Assembly: GCA_029168955.1 (NCBI GenBank) | Contig: JAPDOI010000965.1 | Coordinates: 124,001 to 188,000 of the forward strand | Reading direction: 5' to 3' | DNA length: 64,000 nucleotides | Origin: Aplectana chamaeleonis | Taxonomy: Eukaryota > Nematoda > Chromadorea > Rhabditida > Cosmocercidae | In this document: in pieces, positions 44,053 through 54,191 of the stretch | Numbering within the stretch: the stretch's first letter is position 1 | Layout: every line of letters begins with the position of its first letter | The notes under the pieces: generated by a model | What the model was told of the DNA's origin: nothing | The model's input: only the letters and a program-made list of their open reading frames with translations | Database searches by the model: none | Made by a program: the position numbers and the translations under genes

Positions 44053-44781
44053 AGGCAGTGTTCACGATAAAAAATGTGATTTATTTTCCACTAGGAATGG
44101 GTAGTGGAGGAGCATACTGTAACGATGACGTCGAAACAGCGCATGAAAACGAGCCAGGAAAAGCTCCAGAAGAGCCCGAAGTTGCCACTTCGAGCGCAAG
44201 GCAAACCCAAAAAGCGCAACACACGCCCACCGACGTAAACAAATGAATGCTCGAGATCGTGAGATGAGCGATGATTCCCAATCATTAGCCCCGTTCTTCC
44301 CTTCATTCTCAACTTCTCTCTTTACTCAGGTCAGCTCGCATACATCTGCTGCAAAAGACGGAAGTTACAAGCCTCGGATAACTCGTCCACCATGTTTCCT
44401 TAGCTCGATTTTTGAGGGACCAAAACTCTGTTCCCAGAAGGTCTTGTACGATTTCAGAGACATCATTGGAATCAGTACGGGGCCGTTTTCAAGATACAGT
44501 TGACCGCAATGTTAAAAGGACATGGTGCGGTTGCGGACTCGCACTAAACTACGGTAGAATCTGGCACTTTGCCAGATTTCGTCATCGATCGGCGCCACAG
44601 CTGATAGTCTCGTGAGCAGAGAGACGACGGTTGGCGCCGATCGATGACGAAATCTGGCAAAGTGCCAGATTCTACCGTAGTTTTAGTGCGAGTCCGCAAC
44701 CGCACCATGTCCTATTAACATTGCGGTCAACTGTAGGTGAGAAAATAGAAAAACGATTTTTATCGTGAACACTGCCTTTAA
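44049..44781 (+). mobile_element. TTAA-flanked MITE, family A, interrupted by a foldback
   Basis: Starts at the shared TTAA 44,049-44,052 and ends at TTAA 44,778-44,781 with TTATCGTGAACACTGCCT. The interior equals 34,403-34,896 up to about 44,494. Then a 237-bp palindromic element interrupts it, and the last 45 bp of the MITE follow. Confidence 0.83.
44497..44733. mobile_element. 237-bp palindromic Tc1/mariner-type element, TA duplication
   Basis: Near-perfect arms of about 100 bp start CAGTTGACCGCAATGTTAAA and end with the inverse, with TA on both sides (44,495-44,496 and 44,734-44,735). TACAGTTGA-type ends and TA duplication are those of Tc1/mariner transposons. The arms include GGTAGAATCTGGCACTTTGC. 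Its loop is only about 25 bp. The surrounding MITE provides the empty-site reference. Confidence 0.88.
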
Positions 44782-46110
44782 GTGTAATAGAAAACGGCAA
44801 CTAGCGCTCATTTTTCGGCTTGGACTTCAGAGTACTCCCAATCTCAAATCCGGAGGGTAGCAGAGCTTTCCCAGCTCATTCAAAAAGGCCTTCGCGACGG
44901 CCGCAAGACGCGAATGCCAACCGCGTGAGCGGACAATCTCCTTCGGGGGGACTTTACCACCCGATTAGGGATGTTCAACTAGAAGACTTCCCCAAATACT
45001 GGTGTGAGCTTCTACTGTCGAGCACTCGCTATACGATTTCTCCTCAGTACAGCAAAACTGCGAATTCCGCCAGTCAGAAATTCAGCCTAACATGCGAATG
45101 CGTTCACTGGAGAGCCCTAGAGAGAAGGGATGTACTGCGCAGAAAACGCAATCAAGCAAATACTTACGCCTCCATTATCAAGCACACACGTGCATGGAGG
45201 TGGAAGCGTAAGTATTTGCTTGCTTGCGTTTTCTGCGCAACACACCACCTCTTTAGGACTACCCAGTCAACTCCTCCAATCGAACACGTGCAGCTACACA
45301 CACATATGGGTGAGGTTCAGAATTTGAATTGACGGTGGCGCGATGCAGTGCTTATCACCCATGTTGACGGAAAATCTATATCTCTTATATGCGCAGTCAA
45401 TCGCATCAAGTTAGCACTCTGCTTTATGGGGATATATCAACTCGCATGCGCACATACAGTCGGCACGCAACGCGATGATATTTTGGGTCCCGTAATTGGA
45501 GGTTGGCGTACGCTATAACATACCAGCGGCGTCGACCGGCTGACGCCGGCCTCTGCCGCTGGTGTCCGGCTACGCCGGCTCATTCGCCGCATCATGAGTA
45601 TAATCGAAATCAGCTGATTCTATGTGAGTTGGCGTTCCGAAGTTTTCACGCTTGCCGGCTATCGCCGGCCTCTGTCGCTGAAGTCCGGTTGCGCGGGCCC
45701 ATGAGCTGGTTTTGACGACAACGCTTGAGCAGTCAGAAGTTACTAAGCATTTCAAACCTAGCAAACCTTGCTAACCTATTTTCTTATGCAGTTGCAAACC
45801 GACCCTTCTTTAGTTTTAGGAGGTCCTAAAGTGGTAGTTCATTTATATTCATTTCTGTCATGACAAAGACAACCGCTCTTTGAGATTTAGTAAAGGCCTC
45901 CATGACACACCCTGCTACTTTTGTTGCCAAATGAAATATAATGATGTTTGTGTTTTCTGGATGTATATTTTGATTAACTCACATTTCCATTGTATATAAA
46001 CCCGATTTAGAAAGGTTGGTGCATATAAACAGCTAAGCAGTCGAAATGAGTTGTTAAGGGGGAGGGGACGTGAAGGAAGGGATGGTACACACTCTCTTAT
46101 AGACGCACAA
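44782..46110. other. No gene recognised; 104-bp hairpin and a direct repeat
   Basis: 45,136-45,239 is a 104-bp hairpin with 34-bp arms, TGCGCAGAAAACGCAATCAA at the left and its near-perfect inverse at the right. 45,545-45,590 and 45,655-45,705 are direct repeats (GCCGGCCTCTGCCGCTGGTG against GCCGGCCTCTGTCGCTGAAG). The rest is unassigned. Confidence 0.55.
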
Positions 46111-46114
46111 AACG

Positions 46115-46432
46115 ATTTTGAAGTTCTGCGCTCAGCCACTTCGGTCCCGCACACTTCTACGGTGTCCGGCGCACTCGCACTCGGGTCCCGCACACTTTCT
46201 ACTGCGTCCGGCGCAATCGCATTCGGGTCCGACATGCTTTCTACGTCGTCCTGCGCAGCACCACCTGGGTCCCGCACATTTTTTACGGCGTCCCACTCAC
46301 TCCCACTTGGGTCCCACACACTTACTACGGCATACGGCGCACTACCACTGGGTCCCGCACACTTTCTACGGCTTTTTGCGAAATCCCACTTAGGACCCAC
46401 ACACTCTCTACGGCGTTCTGCGCGCTCTTGAG
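46115..46432 (+). repeat. 45-bp minisatellite, about 7 units
   Basis: Units contain GGGTCCCGCACACTTTCTAC and then GGCGTCCGGCGCA. The 45-bp period is 15 codons, so long frames stay open on both strands (46,051-46,431 plus; 45,915-46,400 minus), giving repeated HTLSTA or GPAHFLRR-type peptides. No known protein is recognised. The same family occurs reversed at 61,495-61,770. Confidence 0.85.
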
Positions 46433-47080
46433 CCCGTACCCGTAAGGTCCCCGGTCTCGAAAGTCAAGCCGAATAAACGGTCAAACAAACACACAGAGAA
46501 ACGCACACATACATACATACACACACACGCACACACAAAAATTTACAAAAATATATATAGTAGGATGACACCGAGTTTGCGCCAACCTTCACTAGGGAAC
46601 GCAAAGTGTCAGTACGAGAATATTCATTCTATTCGAATCAAGAGTACACTTCCCGTCGAATTCATTCATTCGAAGTCTGAGGAAACTCAATAATGGAAGT
46701 AATCACTCAGCCGAAATTCCCAAAAAATGCATTATTCGAAGCATCCATTAATTCAAAATTGAGAAAAGCGCAATAGTAGAAAAATTCATTCATTCGGGGC
46801 TTACGAACAATCATTTGTTGAGAAGTTCCTTCACTCGGAAAATTCAAAACTCAATGTTCAAATTGAAGTGCGCGCCAAGCGCGCACCAGATTTGGCTTTA
46901 AGTCGCCCATGCGCAATTTTGCGATTCCGAAATCGACGTTCAGAGTGAATGTGGAGATGTGGTTTTTCTTCCATTCGAAAGAGCGCAAAAGTTAGTGAAT
47001 ACACCAAAAAATGGTTTGGAATGGTTCCTGGATACGCGAGAAAAATGAATAAAACCACGCGAGTTTGGTCGAAAAACTGC
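46433..47080. other. No gene recognised; CA-rich microsatellite
   Basis: 46,480-46,545 is rich in CACA/CATA repeats. 46,570-46,620 is a single arm of the CACCGAGTTTGCGCC foldback family. 46,640-46,850 is AT-rich with repeated ATTCATTC words. Confidence 0.45.
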
Positions 47081-47713
47081 TAAAGGCTTTGTTCACAATA
47101 AAAAAATGTGTTTCAGCTTCCACTAGGAATGGGTAGTGGAGGGACACACTGTGACGTTGACGTCGAAAGAACGCATAAAAAAGAGCCAGGAAGAGCCTCA
47201 AGCGAGCTCGAAGTTGCCACTTTAAAGGCACTGTTCGCGATAAACATCATCCTCGAACTTTCCATAGCAAACGCTTCTCGTGGCTCTCAGAAGCAGAACA
47301 GCGTCGAAAAAACGGGACGAAAAGCTACCCAGGAGCCGCAAAACGGCTTAGAAAAGTGGGAAAACCCCGCCACTGTGGGCAAGTCCCGCCTCCTCCCGCC
47401 CCTCGACGTGAACAAAGGAACACTCGAAATCGTGAGTTGAGCGATGGTTTCCGATCATAGGCCCCGTTCTTCCCTTGAATTTGAACTGCTCTCTTTACTC
47501 TTTTCAGCTCGCATACATCGGCCGCAAAAAAACGGAAGTTACAAGCCTCGGACAACTCGTCTACCATTTTCCCTAGCTCAATCTTTGAGGGACCATGACT
47601 CCATTCCCAGAAGGTCTTGTACGATTCCAGAAGCATCATTGGAATCAGAATGGGACCGGTTTCAAGATAGGCAAAAAAACAGAAAAGCGATTTTCATCGT
47701 GAACACTGCCTTT
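47081..47713 (+). mobile_element. Two nested family A MITE copies
   Basis: The first copy starts TAAAGGCTTTGTTCACAATA at 47,081 and is cut after about 140 bp. At TTAA 47,222-47,225 a second copy starts (AGGCACTGTTCGCGATAA) and runs to ATCGTGAACACTGCCTTTAG at about 47,713. The rest of the first copy is not seen beyond it, so this is either insertion followed by deletion or a recombinant. Confidence 0.7.
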
Positions 47714-47758
47714 AGCCTCCTTTTTTCCTCAGACTACAATTACGATCTCGGAGGGGCA

Positions 47759-48166
47759 CTTCCCGTTGAGCTACTCGGACAAAGTGAAAACCTGACCGCG
47801 CGCAAATAGCGGACCGCCACCGGGATGGGCGTTGGTCGAACCGGTTTCCGCTCGCGGTCAGTCCACAAACTCACGCGGTCAGTCCGTAAGCTCCCGCGGT
47901 CAGTTCGCGAGCTCCCGCGGTCAATCCAGGAGTTCCCGCGGTCAGTCCGCGAGCTCCCACCGTCAGTCCGCGAGCTCCCGCGGTCAGTACGCAAGCTGCC
48001 GCGGTCAGTACGCAAACTCCCGCGGTAAGTCTAGAAAGCACCGCTGTCAGTCGGGAATGCCTCGCGGTGGGTCCGAATTTAACGATGGTCACCCCGCTAG
48101 CTCCCGCGGTCGGTCGAGAAGACCCCACCGTCAGTGCTGAAGGTCGCGCGGTTATCCCCGAGTAGT
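47759..48166. mobile_element. CTACTCGG-ended element with 21-bp minisatellite
   Basis: The left end CTACTCGGACAAAGTGAAAA is inverted relative to the right end CCCCGAGTAG. 47,850-48,030 is a tandem array of about nine 21-bp units based on CGCGGTCAGTCCGCGAGCTCC. A related reversed end (TCTCTTTGTCCGAGTAG) lies at about 60,868-60,884. Confidence 0.7.
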
Positions 48167-49254
48167 CCGGCTCTCAGCGTGTCACTGCATGTGGCGTGCA
48201 GTCTACGTGATCGGCAGAAAATACCTATATGACGGACCACTCCGCGTCGACCACCATATGTAAACAGTAATGCAGAAAAGAAAAAGAAAGATGAAGAGAA
48301 AGAATTTAGTCATGATAATGGCATGGTGTGATAATGCAGACTACAGATGGGGGCTGGTTCATTTTCAACAAATCATTGGTGTCTCACGACTTCAAATCCA
48401 CCGTGACAACACCCATGAAATATCAAAATGATGCAACCGTGTTGGATTTCAACTTGAGGGGGAGGGGAGGATGAGAGTCAAGAAATTATGTACATGACAT
48501 CATTTTAACGAGTAAACATAAATATGTACATCACTGCTAGTCGAAAAAAAATTCAACAGTTTCTATTGTGATAGAAAACGCTCTGTTATAAAATGCACAG
48601 ATTTCTGGCCAATGTGCGGACTTCATTGTGATAAGGACTGTAAGCTTAAAGTTATCGAAAGCAAAGTGAAAAAAACAGAAGTCTTGCCAAAGTCTCAAAA
48701 AAGTTCATTCAAGCAACGATTCTTATAGGGTTCTGAGGGCTGCGAGTTCCAGCGATAATAGGGAATAAAGTGCAGCGAAAAGCTTCGTAGTTGCTCTTTA
48801 TACCCTATCATTGTCGCAACTCGGCTCCCAGAACTTCATATGAGCATTTATACTTTGTAACGCGTAGAAAACCTATTTCGTAGCCCAGCATGGGTTTTTG
48901 ATTAATTTTTTTGTAGCTTTTTTCAACAGCGTCCCAAATATGTTTTGGCGTCAAGTTGCAGTTTGCTCAAAATGGAGATTTTTGTTCTAGATGATTTTTG
49001 ATCGGTTCATTCTTCATCTATTTCAGGTCCATAAAATTAGCATCGAAAAGATACTTCATTGACCCGAAAATGAATAAAATATGAAGTGCATAAAAAAACA
49101 ATCGCGCTATCTAAAGGAGAAAATTATTCGTTCTGAGCGACCGGAACGATGAGATTTTTGGAACACTGTGCGCAACTTCAAAAAAAACGCGGATGTTGTG
49201 AGAAGACCACGGGCATTTCGAATATCAACGAATAATGGAAAAAATTAGTGGTAT
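48167..49254. other. No gene recognised
   Basis: AT-rich unique-looking sequence. 48,770-48,830 and nearby hold weak inverted similarity (GTTCTGAGGGCTGCGAGTTC against CAACTCGGCTCCCAGAACTT). No coding segment was recognised. Confidence 0.4.
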
Positions 49255-49899
49255 TAATAAAGGCTCTGCAGAATCGCAGCGACAGGTGGCACGCCGCCAA
49301 GCGAGAGGTTTAGGGTGGGAACAAAACCTGACGCAGCGTTGGGCACCAAGACCTCGCAGAATTGCAGCGATGCCGCCGCCGGCCACGTTGTTCTTCCATT
49401 GCGTACAACCTACCTTATTCGACTTCAAAATTTCCTGTAACCTGTTTTTATTGCATTTTGGGTGTTATAAGTGTTTCAGGAATGGCACTCTACTTTTCGT
49501 GAAAAGTAAACAAAAAGAGAGGAAAACAGAGAACTGAACGTAAGTAAAAAAAATGTGCTGTTCAGCATATTTTTTCCGGTAATTTTTTTCGTATTAAATG
49601 AAATCCAGGCAGAATGTGGTGAAGAGATCGAATGCATGAAATAACGAGGAAAAAGAAATTGAATTGATCGACTGCGGCACTTCTCGCCGGTGGCGGAAAT
49701 GGTCCTGACCATTTCCTGCGCGCTGTTCGCTAGCGGCGTCGCTCGTGTGGCGGCGGCGAATACACTTTGCGAGGTCACCACGTCGCCAGCCTCGCCCGAC
49801 ACGTCGCCGGTGTCGCCCGCTGCGTGGAGCCCCTATTGCTAATCATTGCCCTGTCGCAGCGAATCTCGCCGCGGTGCCACTCTGCAGAGCCCTTTATTT
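49255..49899. mobile_element. Foldback element, about 645 bp
   Basis: The left end AATAAAGGCTCTGCAGAATC and the right end CTCTGCAGAGCCCTTTATTT are inverted, with GCAGCGACAGG/CCTGTCGCAGCG further in. No transposase was recognised. Confidence 0.6.
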
Positions 49900-51208
49900 G
49901 GCAGAATAGCGAAGCCTCATTGAAGATTGAAATTTTTTGTCAAAAGAGGCTACAAGATCTGCAAAAGTTCGCTAAACGTGCTATGCACCAAAAGCTCACC
50001 AGATCAAAAGTCCAAGAAGGAATTTTCACGATTTTTTGGAACCATTTTCTCGGAAACTTTCGTGAACTTTTGCGGATTTCGGAGTATCGTTTGACAATAA
50101 AAATTTCAAGCTATTAATATTGTATTGTAACAATTGTTGCAATAAAGTATCAAACGATTACATAACCTCCTTTCACGACTCGCTTCCCTTCTATCAATTT
50201 TTCTATCCTAAATTGCCGAAAGTGAGCTGTCAGAAGTCAAAATATTAGTTCTCAAAATTTGGAAATTTTTAAAGGAGACTTTCAAAATCTTGATGTCGGT
50301 TTATTTGCCTGCCAAATCTGAATTTTCCACTTTTCATTTTCACGATAGTGTGGTACTTTTTTCCGATTCGATTCATTTTATTTGTTTCTTGGGGAAATGA
50401 AATGGAGATCCTTTAAGATGCCATTTTTCTTGTACCCAAAATCGGTACGAACCCGTCGTTCAAAAGAACTACTTACACTATCTGTTAAAACAGACATTTC
50501 CCTTTCGAACAGCTAAGGTGCGGACCAAAGACGAAAAGTTCTAACACTTGATGCGCAACCTCCAATGAAAAAACGCTACGTTCTTATGTCAGGCAAAAAA
50601 GCAAATGCTTCTCATAAACGAATAAAAACGTAATCAAAACTAGCGTACCTGAAAGAAAATAAACATTTCGTGTAGGAATGAAACATTAGTTAAAAGGAAT
50701 AGTTGAATAATTGGAAGATAGAAGAAGGAATAAAGACGGAGTTGTGCTTAGTGCTGCAAATAATTTCGGCCGCTGCTGGCCGCAAGCCAACAGCAGTGGG
50801 GCGCTGATTAGCAATGGGGCGCGACATCTCGGTGTCAGGCGGTTCGTTACGTGCCTTGACCTGAATCTGATTTTTCTACCTGGTTCTTATGATCCTTTCC
50901 CTAAGGTGGAGAAACTATTCACTTTTTTCACATATAAGAAACATTCGGAAACGCAAATTATTGGCTTTTTCGGGAACTCATCCCATTCATTCGTGAATTA
51001 TGATCATTTGTACTATTCCAAAGGTGGAAAAAGCTTCTCGAGCAATCGGCCAGTTTCAGATGAGAATACTCGATTTCTATCGCAAATATTGCCTGATTTC
51101 TTTTGAGTATTACTCGAAAACTTCCAATAATAACTTTCAAAGTAGCAACCGAAATATTTCACGGATCGAATTGAAAACGAATGAAAGATAAAATAAATAA
51201 ATGAATAA
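49900..51208. other. No gene recognised
   Basis: AT-rich sequence. A 131-codon frame at 50,711-51,106 has no recognisable domain and is probably chance. Confidence 0.4.
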
Positions 51209-51474
<266 letters not shown>

Positions 51475-51567
51475 CTAGAAGTTAATTTCCGCGTTTTTTT
51501 ACGCTTTTTACACTATTGAAAACTGGACATACTTAAACAAAATTTTTATTCAAAATAATTTCCGTCA

Positions 51568-52580
51568 TTAATAACAACCATTTCCAGAGTTTGGGTAACT
51601 TATGGATTCCATCATAATAAAATTTTCTGGTTTGGCCTCCACCCATTCATCGAGCCATTTTTTTTGACATCTTGACGATCTTGAAAGCGCTGCTCCGCTA
51701 GACCATGCGCCATTGACCGGAAAAAGGTGATAATCCGACGGGGCGATGTCTGGAGTACGGCGGGTGCGGTAAGACTTCCCATTTGAACTCTTTTAGCGTA
51801 TCCTTTACCGTTCGAGCAACATGAGGTCGAGCGTTATCATGAAGCAATATGACTTTTTCGTGTCGACTCGCCCATTCTGGTCTCTTTGCTTCGATTTCAT
51901 GCCGCAATTGCGCTAGTTGATGTTGATAGCGATTCGCAGTAACTGTTTCGCCAGGTTGAAGAAGTTCATAAAGTACAGTATACCGCGTTGATCCCACCAT
52001 ATGCAATAAGACCTTCTTCCCGTGGATGTTTGGTTTTGCGGTCGAAGTTGTTGTTTCACCAGGACTAACCCACGATTTTCTTCGCTTCGGATTGTCGTAG
52101 TACACCCACTTTTCATCGCCAGTTATGATGCGGTGTAAAAAAGACTTTCTTTGGAATCGGTCCAACAAGATTTGTGAAGTTGTTTTTCTCTGCTCTTTGT
52201 TGCGTTCTGAGAGCTCATAGGGATCCATTTTCCTTCCTTTTGAATCTTCCCCATTGCCTTCAATCGAATAGAAATTGCTTTTTTGGGTGACGCCGAGATG
52301 CCGCGAGCTGTTCTTGCGTTTGAGCCGAATCTTGATCCAACAAAGCCTGGAAGTTCTTCGTCTTCGAACTTTTTGGCTGTCCTGGTCAGATCTTTGTCCT
52401 TAACGTCAAAATCACCCGATTTGAAACGCTGAAACCATTCTTGGCAGGTTCTTATGGATGGAGCAGCATCCTGTAAGCTTGGGCAAGCATTTGGTGCGCG
52501 TCAGTGGCTTTCTTCTTGAGATGAAAAAGGAAAAGGAGAGTTTCCCGCAAATGGCGTTTTTCCGGCACAAAAGTTGACAT
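51568..52580 (-). pseudogene. mariner transposase, frameshifted
   Basis: The ATG at 52,580 begins MSTFVPEKRHLRETLLFLFH, the N-terminal helix-turn-helix. After frameshifts near 52,465 and 52,390-52,230 the catalytic core reads ITGDEKWVYYDN (first Asp), VILLHDNARPHVA (second Asp) and, after a shift near 51,745, DIAPSDYHLF (third Asp of the mariner D,D34D triad). It ends ENFIMMESISYPNSGNGCY at TAA 51,570-51,568. The left terminus AGGTCTAGAAGTTAATTTCC at about 51,470 resembles mariner ends (AGGTTGGCCAAAAAGT type). The matching terminus beyond 52,600 was not found. At least three breaks make it inactive. It resembles mariners known from hookworms. Confidence 0.85.
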
Positions 52581-52702
52581 ATTCTGAAACTAAAATAATA
52601 CTTTTTATAAGGTACGTGGTTATATATCAATAGAAAGCTGATAATACAGTGAGCATTATAAACATAAAATTCGTTATATAAAATAATTTTATTTTACAAA
52701 AT

Positions 52703-54191
52703 ATGTTTTTTGCCGTAACTGCAGTTTAACGTCGCAGTGCACGTTATGGTATGTTTACACAAGGTGCTGAGTTGATCGCAAAACGCTTGGCTCCGGGCGA
52801 GATTGAACCAGCATATTCCCTTTCCGGGGAGCGCCTTATCGCACTGCACCACCGTAGCCCCAGCGCCGCTCTCACTCAACTGCTCGGTAAATCTTCACCC
52901 GAAGCAATCATCCTTTCACCCGCATAACGGGATGAAACAGGAATACCGTCAGAGACTATCTAACAGTCATAGACCTGTCAAGATGATGCCCTAGTTAAGT
53001 CTTACACGATTTTTGGATGTTTTTGCCGTAACTGCAGTTTAACGTCGCAGTGCACGTTATGGTATGTTTACACAAGGTGCTGAGTTGATCGCAAAACGCT
53101 TGGCTCCGGGCGAGATTGAACCAGCATATTCCCTTTCCGGGAGCGCCTTATCGCACTGCACCACCGTAGCCCCAGCGCCGCTCTCACTCAACTGCTCGGT
53201 AAATCTTCACCGAAGCAATCATCCTTTCACCCGCATAACGGGATGAAACAGGAATACCGTCAGAGACTATCTAACAGTCGCAGACCTGTCAAGATGATGC
53301 CCTAGTTAAGTCTTACACGATTTTTGGATGTTTTTGCCGTAACTGCGGTTTAACGTCGCAGTGCACGTTATGGTATGTTTACACAAGGTGCTGGAGTTGA
53401 TCGCAAAACGCTTGGCTCCGGGCGAGATTGAACCAGCATATTCCCTTTCCGGGGGAGCGCCTTATCGCACTCCACCACCGTAGCCCCAGCGCCGCTCTCA
53501 CTCAACTGCTCGGTAAATCTTCACCGAAGCAATCATCCTTTCACCCGCATAACGGGATGAAACAGGAATACCGTCAGAGACTATCTAACAGTCGTAGACC
53601 TGTCAAGATGATGCCTAGTTAAGTCTTACACGATTTTGGATGTTTTTGCCGTAACTGCAGTTTAACGTCGCAGTGCACGTTATGGTATGTTTACACAAGG
53701 TGCCGAGTTGATCGCGAAACGCTTGGCTCCGGGCGATTGAACCAGCATATTTCTTTCCGGGGAGCGCCTTATCGCACTGCACCGTAGCCCCAGCGCCGCT
53801 CTCACTCAACTGCTCAGTAAATCTTCACCGAAGCAATCATCCTTTCACCCGCATAACGGGATGAAACAGGAATACCGTCAGAGGCTATCTAACAGTCGTA
53901 GACCTGTCAATGATGCCCTAGTTAAGCACGATTTTTGGATGTTTTTGCCGTAACTGCGGTTTTAACGTCGCAGTGCACGTTATGGTATGTTTACACAAGG
54001 TGCTGAGTTGATCGCAAAACGCTTGGCTCCGGGCGAGATTGAACCAGCATATTCCCTTTCGGGGAGCGCCTTATCGCACCTGCACCACCGTAGCCCCAGC
54101 TGCCGCTCTCACTCAACTGCTCGGTAAATCTTCACCGAAGCAATCATCCTTTCACCGCATAACGGGATGAAACAGGAATACCGTCAGAGAC
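52703..54191 (-). repeat. 312-bp satellite array, first orientation (about 5 units)
   Basis: Units begin at TTGCCGTAACTGCAGTTTAA at about 52,710, 53,023, 53,334, 53,646 and 53,945 (periods 313, 311, 312, 299). They contain GCACGTTATGGTATGTTTAC, CTTGGCTCCGGGCGAGATTG and CCGCATAACGGGATGAAACA. Small indels differ between units. The array breaks off mid-unit at about 54,191 (GTCAGAGACC). Confidence 0.95.
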
